From: Thalassospira mesophila
GTDB taxonomy: Bacteria; Pseudomonadota; Alphaproteobacteria; Rhodospirillales; Thalassospiraceae
Reading direction: 5' to 3'
Assembly (NCBI RefSeq): GCF_002115755.1
Contig: NZ_JFKA01000012.1
Location: 62,001-126,000, forward strand
DNA: 64,000 nt
The notes beneath the pieces are model-generated. The model was not told where the DNA came from and did no database searches. It worked only from the letters and a program-made list of their open reading frames with translations. Shown here piece by piece: positions 1 through 8,293 of the stretch. The translations under genes and the position numbers were made by a program. Positions within the stretch are counted from its first letter, which is position 1. Every line of letters starts with the position of its first letter.

Positions 1-2263
1 GTGATTTCACCACAACCGCATCGGCGGCCTCTAGCGCAATGTCGGTCCCGCCGCCAATGGCAATACCTACATCGGCTGCCTTTAATGCCGGGGCATCGTT
101 AATGCCATCGCCGACCATTGCCACAATATCGCGTTGTTTGGGGTTATCACCCTTGCCCGTCCGGCCCTGCAACTCGGCAAGGGCGTTTAATTTATCTTCC
201 GGCAGCAATTCGGCACGATAAGACATACCCAGTTCATTTGCCAAACCCTGCGCCACCCGGTTGGCGTCACCGGTCAACATAATGGGTTCAACCCCCAGGG
301 ATTTCAGCATTTTAAGGGCATCGTGCGCATCGTTGCGCAGCATATCGCGCAGGGCCAATGCGCCTATAATCTTCCCGTCGCGCAACACAACAATTGCGGT
401 GCAACCGTTATCTTCCTGTTGCGCCATCCAGTCAGCAACCGTGCCAGAACAGTCAATATCCAGCCGTTTGGGCGCACCGACCCGATAAAGAACGTTATCG
501 ATCCGCCCTTCAACACCGGCACCGGCAATGGTGCGGCCATTGCTTAATTCGGGCAGGGAAAGCCCGCGGTGTTCGGCGGCCTCGACAATGGCACGTGCCA
601 AAGGATGCGACGTCACATTTTCCAAGGCGGCAGCATGGGCCAGCAAGGTGTTTTCATCCACATCCCCAATGGTCATCACCGCCACCAGCCCCGGCTTACC
701 TTCGGTCAGGGTGCCGGTTTTATCAAAGGCGATTTTGCGCACCGCCCCGATAATCTCCAGCGCCGCCCCGCCCTTGATCAGCAAGCCGATCCGGGCGGCA
801 CGGGCCAGCGCCGATGTCACCGCAGCCGGGGTTGAAATAACCAGCGCACAGGGGCAGCCGATTAACAACAATGCAAGGCCACGATAAATCCATTCTTCCC
901 ACGCCTGACCAAACACAAGCGGCGGCACCAGCACCGTTAACAGGGCCAGCCCCATAATGATCGGGGTATAAATGCGGGCAAATTTGGCCACAAACCGCTC
1001 AACCGGTGCCTTGTGCTTTTCGCTGTCTTCCACCAGTTGAATAACCCGGTCCAGCATGGTTTGCCCGGCGGCACGGGTGACCTTTACCTGAACGGGGCGG
1101 TCGGTAACAATGGCACCGGCAAACACCTCGCTGCCTTCAACACTGGCAACCGGGATTGATTCTCCGGTTAGGTGGCTGTTATCAATTTCAGCCTGGCCTT
1201 TTACCAAAACACCATCGGCCGGTATGCGCTCACCGGGGCGGACTTCCACAATATCATCGGCTGACAATTGCGACGGATGCACATTCTGGCTGCCATTCGC
1301 ACCAACAAGGCGGGCATTTTCGGGCGACAGTTTTAACAGCGATTTCACCCCGCTGCGTGCCTGCCCGGCAGCAACGCCTTCCAGGCTTTCGCCAATGGCA
1401 AATAACAGCACAACCATGCCGGCCTCTAGCGGGTCGCCAATAGCGACAGCCCCAATAACAGCAACCGACATAAGGCATTCAATTGAAAACACGGCCCCGT
1501 TCAGGGCCAACTGCCCCGCCCGTTTCATCACCGGCAAGGCCGCCAGTATCGCCCCAACCGAAAGCGCATAGGGCTCGGCCACAGGCACAAGCGCGCCAAT
1601 ACCCCAGCCCACCAGCAGGCAAATCGCCGCCCAGGCAATTTCATCGCCCGCCTTGGGCCACGGCGCAAACCGCCGCATCAGCGGCAGGCCACCGCCATGG
1701 GTATGCGGCAAACCATTGCCGTGCGCATGATCGTGGTCATGACCGTGATCCGGGCCATGGTCATCTGGGCCATGGTCCGGTGTGGCATTTTCGCCGTGTT
1801 CGTGGCCGCCACAGCACGATGGCTTTTCCACCCGTTCGCCTTTGGCGGCGCGTTCCTGTGCCGGATAGCCCAGCTTACCCAGCGTTTTGGCAATGTTGTC
1901 GCGGGTTTCGCTGCCATCTTCATGCAGGCCCAGCGTCACTGTTTCGCGCATCATCGATACATCAACACAGTCCACTTCCTTGCGACGGCGCAGGGCGGTT
2001 TCAATTTTGGCAACACAAGACCCGCAATCCATGCCGCTTACCGCCCAATGGTGGTGATGCACGGCCCCATTACGCTGTTGCAGGGTTTCTTCAACGGTTT
2101 TGCGCACAGGCTCACCGGTTTGCCCGGCAACCGTCACCCCCTGCGCGCTGGCTTCAATCTGATTTTCGCTTAGCTTGTGGCGCAGGCTTTCCAGCACATA
2201 GTCGCGGCATTGCGAGCAATTTTCCAGCTCTGCATAATCGCGCCAGTTAAGGGTTATGGACAT
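1..2263 (-). CDS. zntA: Heavy-metal translocating P1B-type ATPase (Zn/Cd/Pb class), C-terminus beyond window
   Basis: Inner-membrane pump that would export Zn2+/Cd2+/Pb2+ using ATP. The frame is open from ATG at 2263 to the window edge (about 754 codons). The order is an N-terminal heavy-metal domain with GMDCGSC, a Cys/His-rich linker (around 1690-1830) with CCGGHEHG and many HD/HG dipeptides, transmembrane segments with the CPC ion motif (CPCALVIS), the phosphorylation site DKTGT, the SHPL motif and the hinge GDGINDAPAL. CPC plus the His-rich linker fits the ZntA/CadA branch rather than copper pumps. An ArsR/SmtB repressor lies just upstream on the same strand, which supports zinc-type regulation. 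The last membrane helices, which carry the residues that settle metal choice, are outside the window. An early stretch (ENCSQCRDYV) is an extra Cys pair before the metal domain. Confidence 0.93.
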   Translation of the reverse strand, partial: MSITLNWRDYAELENCSQCRDYVLESLRHKLSENQIEASAQGVTVAGQTGEPVRKTVEETLQQRNGAVHHHHWAVSGMDCGSCVAKIETALRRRKEVDCVDVSMMRETVTLGLHEDGSETRDNIAKTLGKLGYPAQERAAKGERVEKPSCCGGHEHGENATPDHGPDDHGPDHGHDHDHAHGNGLPHTHGGGLPLMRRFAPWPKAGDEIAWAAICLLVGWGIGALVPVAEPYALSVGAILAALPVMKRAGQLALNGAVFSIECLMSVAVIGAVAIGDPLEAGMVVLLFAIGESLEGVAAGQARSGVKSLLKLSPENARLVGANGSQNVHPSQLSADDIVEVRPGERIPADGVLVKGQAEIDNSHLTGESIPVASVEGSEVFAGAIVTDRPVQVKVTRAAGQTMLDRVIQLVEDSEKHKAPVERFVAKFARIYTPIIMGLALLTVLVPPLVFGQAWEEWIYRGLALLLIGCPCALVISTPAAVTSALARAARIGLLIKGGAALEIIGAVRKIAFDKTGTLTEGKPGLVAVMTIGDVDENTLLAHAAALENVTSHPLARAIVEAAEHRGLSLPELSNGRTIAGAGVEGRIDNVLYRVGAPKRLDIDCSGTVADWMAQQEDNGCTAIVVLRDGKIIGALALRDMLRNDAHDALKMLKSLGVEPIMLTGDANRVAQGLANELGMSYRAELLPEDKLNALAELQGRTGKGDNPKQRDIVAMVGDGINDAPALKAADVGIAIGGGTDIALEAADAVVVKS

Positions 2264-2288
2264 ATCGCCTCACAAACATTCAAATTAT

Positions 2289-2361
2289 CATTCATGTATA
2301 ATATACAAATAACAATTCATGTATTTTTGTCAAGGAATATTCAAACCAGCGTTTGAATATT
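2289..2361. promoter_or_regulatory. Putative ArsR/SmtB operator region between arsR and zntA
   Basis: The 200-bp AT-rich gap between the repressor and the ATPase holds a perfect 11-bp inverted repeat (AATATTCAAAC, 2336-2346; GTTTGAATATT, 2351-2361; 4-nt spacer). It also has a 10-bp direct repeat ATTCATGTAT at 2290-2299 and 2315-2324. A TTGACA-like -35 on the minus strand (2333-2328) lies beside them, but no good -10 stands at 17 bp. ArsR-family repressors bind AT-rich inverted repeats of this general form, so I infer an operator for the ATPase. The hairpin could instead terminate arsR transcription. Confidence 0.5.
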
Positions 2362-2464
2362 GGCACGCAGCTTCCGCAGCGCCGCGACAAGATGACGGCG
2401 ACAACCTTGAACATTTTGAAAAATTACGGCTGAAATATCGGCAAGCCGCCAAACGCAAATTAAA

Positions 2465-2974
2465 TTAATCGTGCGTTACGTGGGCGAAAACATCCTGCAC
2501 CACGCCGGAAATATGGGCATCATCGATGGTGTAGTAAATATGCCGTCCGCGACGCTCGGATGCAAGAATGCGTTGGTCGCGCAAATGACGCAAATGGTGG
2601 CTGGTCAATGATTGCGACATGCCTGCGGCCTCGGCAAGCTCGCTCACGGTTTGGGGCCGCTCCATGCACCGCAACACCAGTTGCAGCCGTCCGCCATCGC
2701 CCAACAGGGCAAATATGCGCGCGGCGGCCTCGATATCGGGCAACGAAAGGTTCTGGCCAATCACACTGGAGGCATCGCGCAAAACAGCCTCGCCTTGCGA
2801 CGGGCTTAGCCCCAGACGGGCCGCAACATCGGGATCGCCACGATCGTTATGTTCCTGCCCGTGCCCTTTTACCGCGTGGCCAGCCGTTGCCGCGCCCGCA
2901 TCCTGCACGGCGATATCGTCCTTTAACTGACCGCTCATTTGCTCGTGTGCATTTTTGCTGTTTGCCATAGGCAT
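2465..2974 (-). CDS. ArsR/SmtB-family metal-responsive repressor (CzrA-like zinc site)
   Basis: Winged-helix repressor of 169 aa. The helix-turn-helix is at residues about 111-137 (SELAEAAGMSQSLTSHHLRH), followed by the wing RRGRHIYYTI. The last helix has D152, H154, H165 and H168 in the spacing DXHX10HXXH, which is the alpha-5 zinc site of SmtB/CzrA repressors. The alpha-3 cysteine site (ELCVCDL) of ArsR/CadC is absent. This supports Zn2+/Co2+ sensing and control of the ATPase downstream. The first 60 residues are a His-containing extension longer than usual for the family (about 100-120 aa). I chose ATG 2974 because GGA lies 6 nt upstream; ATG 2968 is the alternative. Confidence 0.9.
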   Translation of the reverse strand: MPMANSKNAHEQMSGQLKDDIAVQDAGAATAGHAVKGHGQEHNDRGDPDVAARLGLSPSQGEAVLRDASSVIGQNLSLPDIEAAARIFALLGDGGRLQLVLRCMERPQTVSELAEAAGMSQSLTSHHLRHLRDQRILASERRGRHIYYTIDDAHISGVVQDVFAHVTHD

Positions 2975-3074
2975 TATTTTCCACGTATGACGTCGCAAAA
3001 CAAGGCATGTTGTCAAATTCGTGCCACAGCCGTCGCAATAATGTGATCAACCCTGATCATCTGCGATCGCTGTT

Positions 3075-3320
3075 TTGCCGTACCATGTTATGAACCGCGC
3101 CGAAAAACCGCACATTGCGACAAGGATGTTCCCGTTGCCCCGCCCCATTGCCCGCAACATCACCCGATTATCGCGCATCCTGATTATACTGGCCGTCGCG
3201 GCACCAATGCTGGCGGCGTGCAGCGGCATAGACTGGCAGGCCAGCATTCGCCAAAGCCTGTCAAATGCCTGCGCGGCATCGCGCCATTGCGGCAGCAACG
3301 GTATTCCCCAGGCGGACTGA
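3075..3320 (+). CDS. Putative small lipoprotein
   Basis: An 81-aa frame with a basic start, a hydrophobic stretch (LSRILIILAVAAPMLAAC) and a plausible lipobox LAAC at the end of it. The mature part would be only about 33 residues and contains two more Cys (NACAASRHC). It is divergent from the arsR gene. The true start is unclear: ATG 3075, ATG 3090 and ATG 3126 are all in frame, and none has an ideal ribosome site (AAGG abuts the last). The function is not recognised. Lipobox and hydrophobic segment are visible, and the rest is inference. Confidence 0.45.
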   Translation: MPYHVMNRAEKPHIATRMFPLPRPIARNITRLSRILIILAVAAPMLAACSGIDWQASIRQSLSNACAASRHCGSNGIPQAD

Positions 3321-3409
3321 CATGCCTTTAAAACCGCCCCTAAAGACAAAACGCCAGCACAGATATCCTGCACTTATCCTGCACTGGCGTCTTACGAAAT
3401 GTCCGGTTT

Positions 3410-4687
3410 TCAAGGTGCCTTTGGCATCTCAAGCGGGCGCAGATATTCGCTCAGGTAATACAAAAGCCCCAGGCCGGGAAACAGCATTCCCACCGCAGTT
3501 GCCCACATCCAGCCGCCATGGGCAAAGGCCCAGCCGCCTACGGCCGATCCAATGGCCCCGGCAGCAAAAAACGTTGCCATATAAACCCCGTTTATGCGGT
3601 TACGATACGCCGCGCCTAACGAGAAAATCGCCCGCTGGCCCAGCACCATGTTACAGGTCAGGCCAAAATCAAGCATGATGGCGCCCAACACCAGCACAAC
3701 CAGCGAAAACGAACTGCCCATGGTGCCCAGATGGGTCAGCATCAACGCCACAGGCACCGATGCCATGGCAATGGCGGTTGCCGGGCGCATCCAGCCCCGG
3801 TCCGCCATGCGCCCGCCAATCGGGGCGGCAATGGCCCCGGCGGCACCGGCAAGGGCAAACAGGGCAATGCCCGCTTGCGACATGTTAAAATCCGGCCCGG
3901 CCAGCAATAACGGCACCGTCGTCCAGAACAGGCTGAAGGTTGCAAATAAGGATGCCTGATACAAGGCCCGACGGCGCAAAATACGGTTGGAAATCATCAA
4001 CCGCGCCATGCTGCCCAGCAGTTCAAAATAATGCGGGCGCACGGTGGGGCGGCTGATGGGAAGAACCAGCCGGACAGCGACCATCAAGGCAATCATGACA
4101 GCGGTTGATACAAAAAATATCACCCGCCAGTTGGTCAGTTCCGTCAGAAAGCTTGAGACCGGGCGTGACAGCATAATGCCAAACATCAGCCCGCTCATCA
4201 CATTGCCCACCACCCGGCCCCGGGTTTCGTCTGTGGCCAGATGGGCTGCATAGGGCACCAGAATTTGCACCGCAACCGACCCGATGCCAATAAACAGGGC
4301 GGCGGTTAAAAACAGGCCGGGCGTGGCGGCAAAGCCCGATGCCAGCAGGGCCACCGCCCCCAGGGCAATCACGGTCATTACCAGCTTGCGGTTTTCAAAC
4401 AGATCGCCCAGCGGCACAATCAACAGCAGGCCGATGCCATAACCAACCTGGGTCATGGTCACAATCAACCCGGCGGCACGGGGCGACAGCCCCAGCTCGG
4501 CACTGATCGGCCCCACCAGCGGCTGGGAATAATATAGATTGGCGGCAATCAAGCCGCAGGCGGTTGCCAGAAACAGAATTAACCAGCCTGAAACCGGTGT
4601 CGCATGTGTCGCATTTGTCGCAGGTGTTTTGGGCGCAGGCTGAGGCGCGGCATCGCGGCCACCGCCCTTTGCTGGCAAACTGGGCAT
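3410..4687 (-). CDS. Major facilitator superfamily exporter
   Basis: Inner-membrane transporter of 425 aa with about 12 hydrophobic segments. After a Pro/Ala-rich cytoplasmic start, the first helix ends in NLYYSQPLVGPIS. The loop 2-3 motif is GDLFENRKLV, and a second-half equivalent is GGRMADRGWM. The NLYYSQPLV segment is typical of the YgaY/AraJ-like drug or metabolite efflux branch. Nothing nearby indicates the substrate. It stands alone, convergent with the small lipoprotein gene. The C-terminus (YLSEYLRPLEMPKAP) is complete. Confidence 0.85.
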   Translation of the reverse strand: MPSLPAKGGGRDAAPQPAPKTPATNATHATPVSGWLILFLATACGLIAANLYYSQPLVGPISAELGLSPRAAGLIVTMTQVGYGIGLLLIVPLGDLFENRKLVMTVIALGAVALLASGFAATPGLFLTAALFIGIGSVAVQILVPYAAHLATDETRGRVVGNVMSGLMFGIMLSRPVSSFLTELTNWRVIFFVSTAVMIALMVAVRLVLPISRPTVRPHYFELLGSMARLMISNRILRRRALYQASLFATFSLFWTTVPLLLAGPDFNMSQAGIALFALAGAAGAIAAPIGGRMADRGWMRPATAIAMASVPVALMLTHLGTMGSSFSLVVLVLGAIMLDFGLTCNMVLGQRAIFSLGAAYRNRINGVYMATFFAAGAIGSAVGGWAFAHGGWMWATAVGMLFPGLGLLYYLSEYLRPLEMPKAP

Positions 4688-4958
4688 ATCGAAGGCTCCG
4701 GTCGGTCAAGGAAACGCACCACAAAAACGGTGCTGGCTGCATTTTGCACCGCAACATCGCCGTTTTGAAAGCATATTTCAAATAAAGGAATTAAGGTTCA
4801 CCCCCAGTGAACCCAACGGAGATAGTCCGCGATTGCGTACCATCAACGGGCAAACCGCATTTTTTTAAAATAATTCTGCTTTTTGCGGGAACCGATTGTA
4901 ACCCGCAGCGTTTGCCTATCAGAACACGAGCTCGATAAAGATAACAAGGAGCCGCGAC

Positions 4959-5222
4959 ATGATGGAACAAACCGCACTTGACCGCATGAAGCTGCAACAA
5001 GCCCATGCGGACTGGGAAAAAAACATTCAGGGCCATTGCCGCGAAAACCAGATGGAAATCGGCAATTTACCATCGGAAGTCACCGATGCCTGGAATGATA
5101 TGTCGTCATCCTATGAGGACACCCGGCACAAGGACGATGCTGTTGCCACGGACGCGGCCCAAAAACATCGCAGCGCTTCCGAGCGACTGAAGAAGGCTTG
5201 GGACAAAATGATAAACAAATAA
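4959..5222 (+). CDS. Small soluble protein, first of a tandem paralogous pair
   Basis: An 87-aa hydrophilic protein of no family I recognise. AAGGAG lies 7 nt before ATG 4959 and decides the start. It shares a pattern with the protein at 5424-5693: DWE near residue 18, a single Cys (GHC/GYC), LPS-V--AW-DM in the middle, and RL--AWD-M at the end. The two genes are 200 bp apart in the same orientation, each with its own ribosome site. The first is closed by a strong terminator, so they are likely transcribed separately. Repeated Trp-Asp/Asn-x-Met units and the charge distribution suggest a short helical bundle. No signal peptide is seen. Confidence 0.8.
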   Translation: MMEQTALDRMKLQQAHADWEKNIQGHCRENQMEIGNLPSEVTDAWNDMSSSYEDTRHKDDAVATDAAQKHRSASERLKKAWDKMINK

Positions 5223-5275
5223 CCAGTCCCGGTTGTCCATAACTGTTTCCTCCCTGCGTCCCCCCACGCAGCTTT

Positions 5276-5306
5276 GGCACCCTCCCCCAGGGTGCCTTTT
5301 CTTTTT
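5276..5306 (+). terminator. Intrinsic terminator
   Basis: Perfect 8-bp stem (GGCACCCT, 5276-5283; AGGGTGCC, 5289-5296) with a CCCCC loop, followed by TTTTCTTTTT. It closes the transcript of the first small paralogue. Confidence 0.9.
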
Positions 5307-5423
5307 GGGGCATCGCCCTGCTTATGCCCCGCAATCGCCCCAACCCGGCACAGTGATGCCACCTTTGCGGGCTAGATTAATACGGATCCATAAACCGGCA
5401 CCCGCCGCAGCAAGGAGCCATAA

Positions 5424-5693
5424 ATGACCCGTCACATTCCAGAACATGCCAAAATTCAGCGCGAGTTTCAGGATTGGGAATTTGGCCTGACCGGCTATTG
5501 CACCGATAACAAAACCGGCATCGAAGCCCTGCCAAGTGCTGTTGTGCAGGCATGGGACGACATGAATGCCGCCTGGAACGATATTAAAGACAGCCAGGGC
5601 AATGTTAGCGAAGAAAAACGCCAGCGTTTTCGCGAGGCCAATAACCGCCTGCAAAATGCCTGGGATGCCATGACCGAGCATAAAACCGGCTAA
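5424..5693 (+). CDS. Small soluble protein, second of a tandem paralogous pair
   Basis: An 89-aa protein clearly related to the one at 4959-5222. Shared residues include DWE, a single Cys in G-C context, I--LPS-V--AWDDM, R----RL-NAWD-M. The start is set by AAGGAG 8 nt before ATG 5424. It has more Trp than its paralogue (QDWEFG, AWDDM, AWND, AWDAM). No domain is recognised. It is followed by a MAPEG gene 240 bp downstream, which has its own ribosome site. Function unknown. Preservation of Trp, Cys and the LPS turn in both copies suggests a real folded domain. Confidence 0.8.
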   Translation: MTRHIPEHAKIQREFQDWEFGLTGYCTDNKTGIEALPSAVVQAWDDMNAAWNDIKDSQGNVSEEKRQRFREANNRLQNAWDAMTEHKTG

Positions 5694-5931
5694 TCCTCGC
5701 TCCCCAATATCCCCCCTTTCAATCGCCCGCCCCACCGCGCGGCAGAACATCCGGCGTTGCCTTTTGGTAACGCCGTTTGTTTTTTCATCTGGGCGGCAAA
5801 CTTCGGCCCCTGTGAAACGTTATGTCATCGGGCACCCGTTTTTGCCCGTATAGAACATACCGCATCACAGGCTGTTTTCGCGGCCATGATACAGGCCGCG
5901 AAAACCGGCACTTCACCCGAAAGGATATCGT

Positions 5932-6336
5932 ATGACTGTTGAATTATGGATTTTGGTGATTTGCGCCATTCTAAGCCTGATATTTCCGTTTTTCTATAAC
6001 TGGCATTATGGCCAGCAAGTGGGTGCCAAAGGCCTGATGGGCAACCGCGAAACCCTGCCCGAACGGCGCGGGGCGGCGTTACGCGGGCTTCGCGCACATC
6101 GCAACCTGCTTGAAAACCTGGTTCCGTTTGCCATTGTGGTTCTGGTTGCCAGGTTCACCGGCATTTCAAATTTCGTCACGGTTTTTGGCGCGGTTTTGTT
6201 TCTGGTTGCCCGTTTGGTGCATGCCATCACCTATTGCGCAGGCATCGAAACCGCCGGTATTCGCTCGATTGCCTATTTCGCGGGTGTCATCGCCACCCTG
6301 TGCGTGGCATCACAATTGCTGCATTTTGTAAATTAA
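5932..6336 (+). CDS. MAPEG-family membrane protein
   Basis: A 134-aa integral membrane protein with four hydrophobic helices, the size and pattern of the MAPEG family (membrane-associated proteins in eicosanoid and glutathione metabolism). The family signature region is visible as [18 protein letters not shown] between helices 1 and 2, with a later [13 protein letters not shown] segment. AAAGGA lies 7 nt before ATG 5932. Bacterial members are often annotated as possible glutathione-dependent enzymes, but the reaction of this protein cannot be told. It is followed by msrB in the same direction (137 bp), possibly a stress-related pair. Confidence 0.85.
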   Translation: MTVELWILVICAILSLIFPFFYNWHYGQQVGAKGLMGNRETLPERRGAALRGLRAHRNLLENLVPFAIVVLVARFTGISNFVTVFGAVLFLVARLVHAITYCAGIETAGIRSIAYFAGVIATLCVASQLLHFVN

Positions 6337-6473
6337 GCTCAAATCGCGGCAGCGGGATTTTGGCGGCGATGAAATATCATCCGCAAATCATCTACGTGTC
6401 ATCTGCGAGATGCAAAAACAGCAATCCCGACCTATATTGGGCAAAACCCGTTTTGAATACCACAGGAGCCCCA

Positions 6474-6923
6474 ATGCCCCGCTATAGCAAAGACCCCGAT
6501 GCCATTGCCAAACTGACGCCAGAACAATATCACGTCACCCAAAACAACGGCACCGAACGCCCCGGCACCGGCGAATATCTTGATCACCGCGAACCGGGCA
6601 TTTATGTTGATATCGTTTCGGGCGAACCGCTTTTTGCATCCAGCGACAAGTTCGATAGCCATTGCGGCTGGCCCAGCTTCACCAAACCGATAGACCCGGT
6701 GCATGTCAGCGAGCTGCGCGACGCCACCCTTGGCATGGTCCGCACCGAAATCCGTTCGGCAAACGGCGACAGCCACCTTGGCCACGTCTTCCCCGATGGC
6801 CCGCAAGACCGGGGCGGATTACGCTATTGCATCAATTCCGCATCCCTGCGGTTCGTCCATCGCGATGATATGGAAGCCGAGGGGTATGGCAATTATCTGG
6901 GTCAGGTAGAAAACCCGCAATAA
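6474..6923 (+). CDS. msrB: Peptide-methionine (R)-S-oxide reductase MsrB
   Basis: Reduces methionine-R-sulfoxide in proteins, using thioredoxin. It has 149 aa from ATG 6474, with AGGAG 5 nt upstream. Seen: HCGWPSF with C64 (recycling Cys), HLGH (101-104) and [11 protein letters not shown] with the catalytic C119. The two CxxC pairs that bind structural zinc in many MsrB proteins are missing: [10 protein letters not shown] replaces the first and SSDKFDSH the second. This is therefore the zinc-free form. The usual MsrA partner is not in the window. A strong palindromic terminator follows. Confidence 0.95.
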   Translation: MPRYSKDPDAIAKLTPEQYHVTQNNGTERPGTGEYLDHREPGIYVDIVSGEPLFASSDKFDSHCGWPSFTKPIDPVHVSELRDATLGMVRTEIRSANGDSHLGHVFPDGPQDRGGLRYCINSASLRFVHRDDMEAEGYGNYLGQVENPQ

Positions 6924-6970
6924 CCCCGCCCCGAACCACGGCACATCACAAACACATGTTTGCACCCCTC

Positions 6971-7002
6971 GCAAAAGCCCCGCGTAAAACCGGGGCTTTT
7001 GC
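6971..7002. terminator. Palindromic terminator after msrB
   Basis: Perfect 12-bp stem (GCAAAAGCCCCG, 6971-6982; CGGGGCTTTTGC, 6991-7002) with an 8-nt loop. The run of A on the left and T on the right arm lets it work in either direction. Confidence 0.85.
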
Positions 7003-7130
7003 ATTTAGGGCCCACATGCAAACCCCGAAAATTGGTCTGCCCTTATCTTGAAAAGTGGTCCTTATGCAAAAGGCCTCCGTCCTTTATCAGCAACACCGGA
7101 AAACACGGCGCTAGCGCAAAGGGACACACC

Positions 7131-7436
7131 ATGACAAACACCACAATCCGCGACATTCGCCCGCAAGACGAAGCCCAGTGGCAAATGCTGTGGCAGGCAT
7201 ATCTGGAATTTTATCAATCAACGGTCCCGGCGGAGGTTTACAAAACCACATTTAACCGCCTGTGCGACCCCGCCCGCTCGCACCAGCGCGCACTGGTGGC
7301 CGAAAAAGCCGATGGCACCCTGATCGGCCTTGTTCATATCATCTTTCATAGCCATAACTGGCGCATTGAAGATGTGTGCTACCTTCAGGATCTTTATGTT
7401 TCCCCCGCCTGCTTTATGATCGCATCGGCACGTTAA
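7131..7436 (+). pseudogene. GNAT N-acetyltransferase, C-terminally truncated
   Basis: The frame from ATG 7131 gives 101 aa that begin like a normal GNAT enzyme: TIRDIRPQDEAQW, then strands leading to GLVHIIFHSHNW and CYLQDLYVSP. In the family, the acetyl-CoA pyrophosphate loop (Q/RxxGxG/A) should follow directly after YVSP. Here the frame runs into CFMIASAR and stops. Family members are about 150 aa, so the cofactor-binding half is lost and the gene should be inactive. The break coincides with the 3' end of a convergent small frame (7433-7600), which suggests a deletion joined two unrelated 3' regions. Confidence 0.75.
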
Positions 7437-7600
7437 CGCCATTTATCAAATATCAGCGTTAACACCAAACCAGCCCCGTTGATGGCAATCACACCAACAG
7501 GGGCAAGGGCGGCCAAATAGCCGCCTGAACGGCCCATCCCAACAAAACAGATCACCCCTAAAATCAGGCCGTGCTGAATTTCAAAAAACGCTGTTGTCAT
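7433..7600 (-). CDS. Possible small membrane protein or fragment
   Basis: A 55-aa frame from ATG 7600 with two hydrophobic segments (HGLILGVICFVGM; YLAALAPVGVIAINGAGLVLTLIF) ending in DKWR. It has no clear ribosome site. It overlaps the end of the truncated GNAT gene by 4 bp, convergently. It may be a genuine small membrane protein or a leftover of a larger one, because the neighbouring gene is broken exactly here. I do not recognise it. Confidence 0.35.
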   Translation of the reverse strand: MTTAFFEIQHGLILGVICFVGMGRSGGYLAALAPVGVIAINGAGLVLTLIFDKWR

Positions 7601-7692
7601 AATGCTGTCAGCAGCGATCTGCGACAAAGGGGATGCAACACCGCATTCCCCGGCCAGACCTTACCCCGGCTGGCCCAGCACGAGAACCCGAC

Positions 7693-8091
7693 ATGAAATT
7701 CGCCTCAACCCGCCTGATCGCCCGCGATATCAAAGCCATGGTGGCCTTTTACGAAAGGGTGATGGGGCAAACCGCCGACTGGCTCGCCCCGCAATTCGCC
7801 GAAATCGTCACCCCGGCGGCAACTCTTGCCATTGGCAGTGCCGAAACCGTCGCCATCTTCCAGCCCGGCAGTTGCGAACCCGCCGCCAACCGCACCGCCA
7901 TCATCGAACTGATGGTGGATGATGTGGATGCCCTGTTTGATCAACTCAAAGACAGCGTCACCATCGTCCACGAACCCAAAATGATGCCCTGGGGCAACCA
8001 GGCCGCCATGATCCGCGATCCGGAAGGCACGATTGTCGCGCTGTTTAAACCTGTGTCGGATGCGGCGATTGAGCGATTTGGGAACCGGTGA
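7693..8091 (+). CDS. VOC (glyoxalase/bleomycin-resistance fold) protein
   Basis: A 132-aa protein of the vicinal oxygen chelate superfamily. It shows a first beta-alpha-beta unit (STRLIARDIKAMVAFYERVMG) and a second (TAIIELMVDDVDALFDQLKD), and ends with the usual AAMIRDPEGTIVALFKPV. Typical metal-site positions would be in the first strand (usually His, here Arg/Thr in STRLIA), mid-protein E (IIEL) and the last strand. The first ligand appears substituted, so enzymatic activity is uncertain. ATG 7693 is the first Met in register with the fold. It stands alone, next to the accessory island. Confidence 0.85.
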   Translation: MKFASTRLIARDIKAMVAFYERVMGQTADWLAPQFAEIVTPAATLAIGSAETVAIFQPGSCEPAANRTAIIELMVDDVDALFDQLKDSVTIVHEPKMMPWGNQAAMIRDPEGTIVALFKPVSDAAIERFGNR

Positions 8092-8133
8092 GCCAAGTTA
8101 AAACCAGCAACGCCTGAACGTTTCCGCCCTCAC

Positions 8134-8162
8134 AAACAGCGCATTATCAATATGCGCTGTTT
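8134..8162. terminator. Hairpin between the VOC gene and the island
   Basis: Perfect 11-bp stem (AAACAGCGCAT, 8134-8144; ATGCGCTGTTT, 8152-8162), 7-nt loop. It probably ends transcription from both sides: the VOC gene on plus and the island operon on minus. Confidence 0.65.
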
Positions 8163-8177
8163 GCGACGCTGCTCTGA

Positions 8178-8285
8178 TCAATCCCTAATGAACGGCCACT
8201 GGCGCGATGTATGAACCAGCGCCAATATTCACACAGCATCACCGCTGATCTCATAAACCAGACGATAGCTCTCATGCCAAGCGAC
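8178..8285 (-). pseudogene. RelE/ParE-type toxin remnant
   Basis: Reading the minus strand from 8285 gives WHESYRLVYEISGDAV, an in-frame TGA at 8231-8229, then ILALVHTSRQWPFIRD and a stop at 8178. The pattern H/RLVYEI--D-VWILALVHTSRQWP is the C-terminal half of RelE/ParE ribonuclease or gyrase toxins; the TGA stands where Trp is normal. Only the last third of such a toxin (about 90 aa) is present and no antitoxin is seen. It abuts the 3' end of the DUF4917 remnant, so the two were probably joined by deletion. Confidence 0.6.
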
Positions 8286-8293
8286 CCCTGACC

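Noticed and set aside
8092..8170. Second copy of the guaA 3' end as an att site
   Set aside because: No stretch resembling the last 15-20 bp of guaA was found near the left edge of the island.
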